A DNA stretch of 64,000 nucleotides from Phaeodactylibacter sp. GTDB taxonomy: Bacteria; Bacteroidota; Bacteroidia; Chitinophagales; Saprospiraceae. The translations under genes were made by a program, and so were the position numbers. This document shows, piece after piece, positions 62,607 to 64,000 of the stretch. Location: NCBI RefSeq assembly GCF_022763345.1, contig NZ_JALEGS010000050.1, positions 62,001 through 126,000 of the forward strand, read 5' to 3'. Position 1 is the stretch's first letter. Every line of letters starts with the position of its first letter. The notes under the pieces were generated by a model. That model searched no databases, had not been told where the DNA came from, and saw only the letters and a program-made list of their open reading frames with translations.

Positions 62607-63494
62607 ATGAACCTCTGTTATTCGAGTGCTTTCTCAATCCATCCTCTCATTCCTGTACTTCTACTTTTGGGCATTTGCCTTATGCCACTGCAAAGTCAGG
62701 CACAGCGGCGGGGTGGGAACACCCTCACGGTATCTACCAACTTCAATTATACCCCTCCTTTGAGGCCCTACAGCTTCCGAAAAAGTTACATAAAGGATTT
62801 TGAATATACGATATTGAATTTCATTACGAGAAATTCAGGCACCTTTGTCCTTGTAGAGGGTAATTCCTATGAGTTTGTGGAAAACGGTACCTACCACCCA
62901 CCAAGCAACCTGATTGGATTGGGAGCCAGCTTTCAAATTTGGAATGAAAATGGCTTATTTCAGGATTTCTCGCTAACCAGGCTATCACTAACCCAATCCT
63001 CTCATCAATTTCTGGTATCGGTTATTGATGATGAAGGCAACGAAGTCCCCATCCATAGCCAGGGTATTGAAGAGCGCAGCGGTGCTGCCGGGGTCCGATA
63101 TGAAGTAGGTAAATACTTCGGAGAACGCCGGAGAGACTACCCTAATTTCCGGTTTGGACTATCCGCCGGGCTCGAATCGACTTTCTACGCCCATCGCACG
63201 ATATCTTTGGGTCCTGGGCCTTTAAGTACCAGAGGGCATATGTTTACCATCGACCTTAGCCTGATTCCTGTCTTGTCCTTCCAACCCACTAAACGCCTGA
63301 TGATCGACGCTAAGGTCATCCCTAACTTTTTAATCGCAGATTTGGGTACAATAGAGATAGAGGACCCTTCGCTCCCGGAACAGCAGCGGCGAGCCAACCG
63401 AAAGTACGATCTGCCGGTCACCAACGTATCCGCCAGCCTCATGGTGCGCTATGTGATCAAAGAGCCCAAACGGGGCAGGCGGCGCAGCGATTAA
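62607..63494 (+). CDS. outer-membrane beta-barrel protein, uncharacterised
   Basis: The protein has 295 residues from the ATG at 62607; the frame is open far upstream (to 62412) across the promoter and the lectin gene start, so that part is rejected. A long signal peptide (about 1-33, LIPVLLLLGICLMPLQSQA) is followed by alternating strands (TLTVSTNFNYTPPLRPYSF, YPNFRFGLSAGLESTFYA, MFTIDLSLIPVLSFQP) and a closing VSASLMVRYVIKEP. It is predicted to be a small barrel, of unknown function. It converges on the 39-residue membrane peptide with a 1-base gap. Confidence 0.75.
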   Translation: MNLCYSSAFSIHPLIPVLLLLGICLMPLQSQAQRRGGNTLTVSTNFNYTPPLRPYSFRKSYIKDFEYTILNFITRNSGTFVLVEGNSYEFVENGTYHPPSNLIGLGASFQIWNENGLFQDFSLTRLSLTQSSHQFLVSVIDDEGNEVPIHSQGIEERSGAAGVRYEVGKYFGERRRDYPNFRFGLSAGLESTFYAHRTISLGPGPLSTRGHMFTIDLSLIPVLSFQPTKRLMIDAKVIPNFLIADLGTIEIEDPSLPEQQRRANRKYDLPVTNVSASLMVRYVIKEPKRGRRRSD

Positions 63495-63495
63495 T

Positions 63496-63615
63496 TTAGA
63501 AACGCCTCCGGTCTCTTTGATTCCGGCGCTTGCGTTTGCCGACATTCATGAGCACCAGCCAGATGACCAGCATTAGCGCGATGGGCAAGAGGTAACCGGT
63601 AAGTAAATCCTGCAT
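63496..63615 (-). CDS. 39-residue single-helix membrane peptide
   Basis: ATG at 63615 to TAA at 63498-63496. The peptide starts MQDLLTGYLLPIALMLVIWL, continues VLMNVG and ends in a highly basic tail (KRKRRNQRDRRRF). This is a clean membrane helix plus positive-inside tail, so the N-terminus should face out. It starts 3 bases after the stop of the upstream gene (63619-64000), which suggests translational coupling. It is too short for most gene callers. Function unknown. Confidence 0.65.
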   Translation of the reverse strand: MQDLLTGYLLPIALMLVIWLVLMNVGKRKRRNQRDRRRF

Positions 63616-63618
63616 GGC

Positions 63619-64000
63619 TTAAGGGTTAGGCGTCTGAACCGACAATTGCGCACTCAGTTCAGCCAGTTCCGACCGCCTTTCAGCAGGCAGCATAACGGAT
63701 AGCTTGATGTACTGGCCGGGGCGTTGTTGTACCCGAAAGTAGTGAAGCTGACCGTTTTCCTCATACAGTACTTCGAACTGGCTTTCCCCAAATTTTTCTT
63801 CGATAATATTCAGGTCAGGGTTTTGCCGCAGGTAGTCCTCAAAGTTCATATAGTAGATGTCCTCAAGGCTCCAGTGCGCTGCATTGGCATGACCCGCTAT
63901 CTCGATTTTCGTTTGCCCTTCATCTGCCACGAATAAGGCAGGCTCATCGGTCGCCCCCTTTGCCGTCAGCATAGAGAAACGCCCGGGGTATTCCAGGCAG
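63619..64000 (-). CDS. hypothetical protein (partial, N-terminus outside window)
   Basis: The frame is open from the right edge (reading LEYPGRFSMLTAKG) to the stop at 63621-63619; at least 127 residues are visible. The visible part has IAGHANAAHWSLEDIYYMN, FEVLYEENGQLHYFRVQQ and YIKLSVMLPAERRSELAEL, a mixed alpha/beta pattern. No family is recognised. The ATG at 63972 is probably internal, because the frame continues past it with protein-like residues. It is coupled to the 39-residue membrane peptide downstream. Confidence 0.7.
   Translation of the reverse strand, partial: CLEYPGRFSMLTAKGATDEPALFVADEGQTKIEIAGHANAAHWSLEDIYYMNFEDYLRQNPDLNIIEEKFGESQFEVLYEENGQLHYFRVQQRPGQYIKLSVMLPAERRSELAELSAQLSVQTPNP

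Overview
The window is about 64 kb of a Bacteroidota chromosome, most probably from the Saprospiria (Lewinella/Haliscomenobacter-like). The evidence is: several secreted proteins with type IX secretion (T9SS) C-terminal sorting domains, a PorE-like T9SS cell-envelope protein, a TonB-dependent receptor with an N-terminal carboxypeptidase-like domain, a periplasmic propeller histidine kinase, TAnnTTTG-type promoter -7 boxes, few Shine-Dalgarno sites, and moderate GC (low to mid 50s percent by eye). The genus is an inference. No rRNA, tRNA, CRISPR array, transposase or phage gene was recognised; this is mostly core chromosome with single-gene or two-gene units on both strands.

Left part (1-24.9 kb): the N-terminal part of a giant DUF4397 tandem-repeat surface protein; a ClpB-like AAA+ protein carrying a C-terminal release-factor-like (PCRF) domain; an IscA/HesB Fe-S protein; a T9SS cargo protein; NADP isocitrate dehydrogenase; a flavin reductase; a small HTH protein; a sortilin/BNR propeller protein; a lipoprotein alkaline phosphatase; a secreted protein distantly CotH-like; a MOSC protein; a PorE-like OmpA protein; PEP carboxylase; and a lipoprotein.

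Middle part (24.9-44 kb): two paralogous T9SS beta-propeller proteins face each other across an all-helical protein, a CREST-like membrane protein and an alkylglycerol-monooxygenase-like hydroxylase. Then come a DUF4230 membrane-anchored protein overlapping a TPMT-type methyltransferase, a NarL-type response regulator with an incomplete acidic pocket, a triple-LysM secreted protein, a CNNM/CorC-type transporter, a GNAT/FemAB-like acyltransferase, an HhH plus outer-membrane barrel protein and a DUF2490 protein.

Right part (43.6-64 kb): a response regulator/propeller-histidine-kinase pair; an acetoacetyl-CoA reductase (phaB-like) with a palindrome over its promoter, divergent from a sodium:solute symporter fused to an alpha/beta hydrolase; a DUF6794 protein; a FabH with an insertion; a DEDD exonuclease; a frameshifted aspartic-protease gene; coaD; a cluster of intergenic ATCAGTG/GGATT repeats; a TonB receptor; a DAO-type oxidoreductase; a GT2 transferase coupled to a GT-C-like membrane protein; an L-type lectin; and an outer-membrane protein. 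The window ends inside a Bacteroidota hypothetical gene coupled to a 39-residue membrane peptide.

The most unusual items are the Clp/PCRF fusion with a decayed first ATPase domain, the symporter-hydrolase fusion with an intact catalytic triad, and the composite intergenic repeat between coaD and the TonB receptor. All assignments come from reading the sequence; no database search was run.
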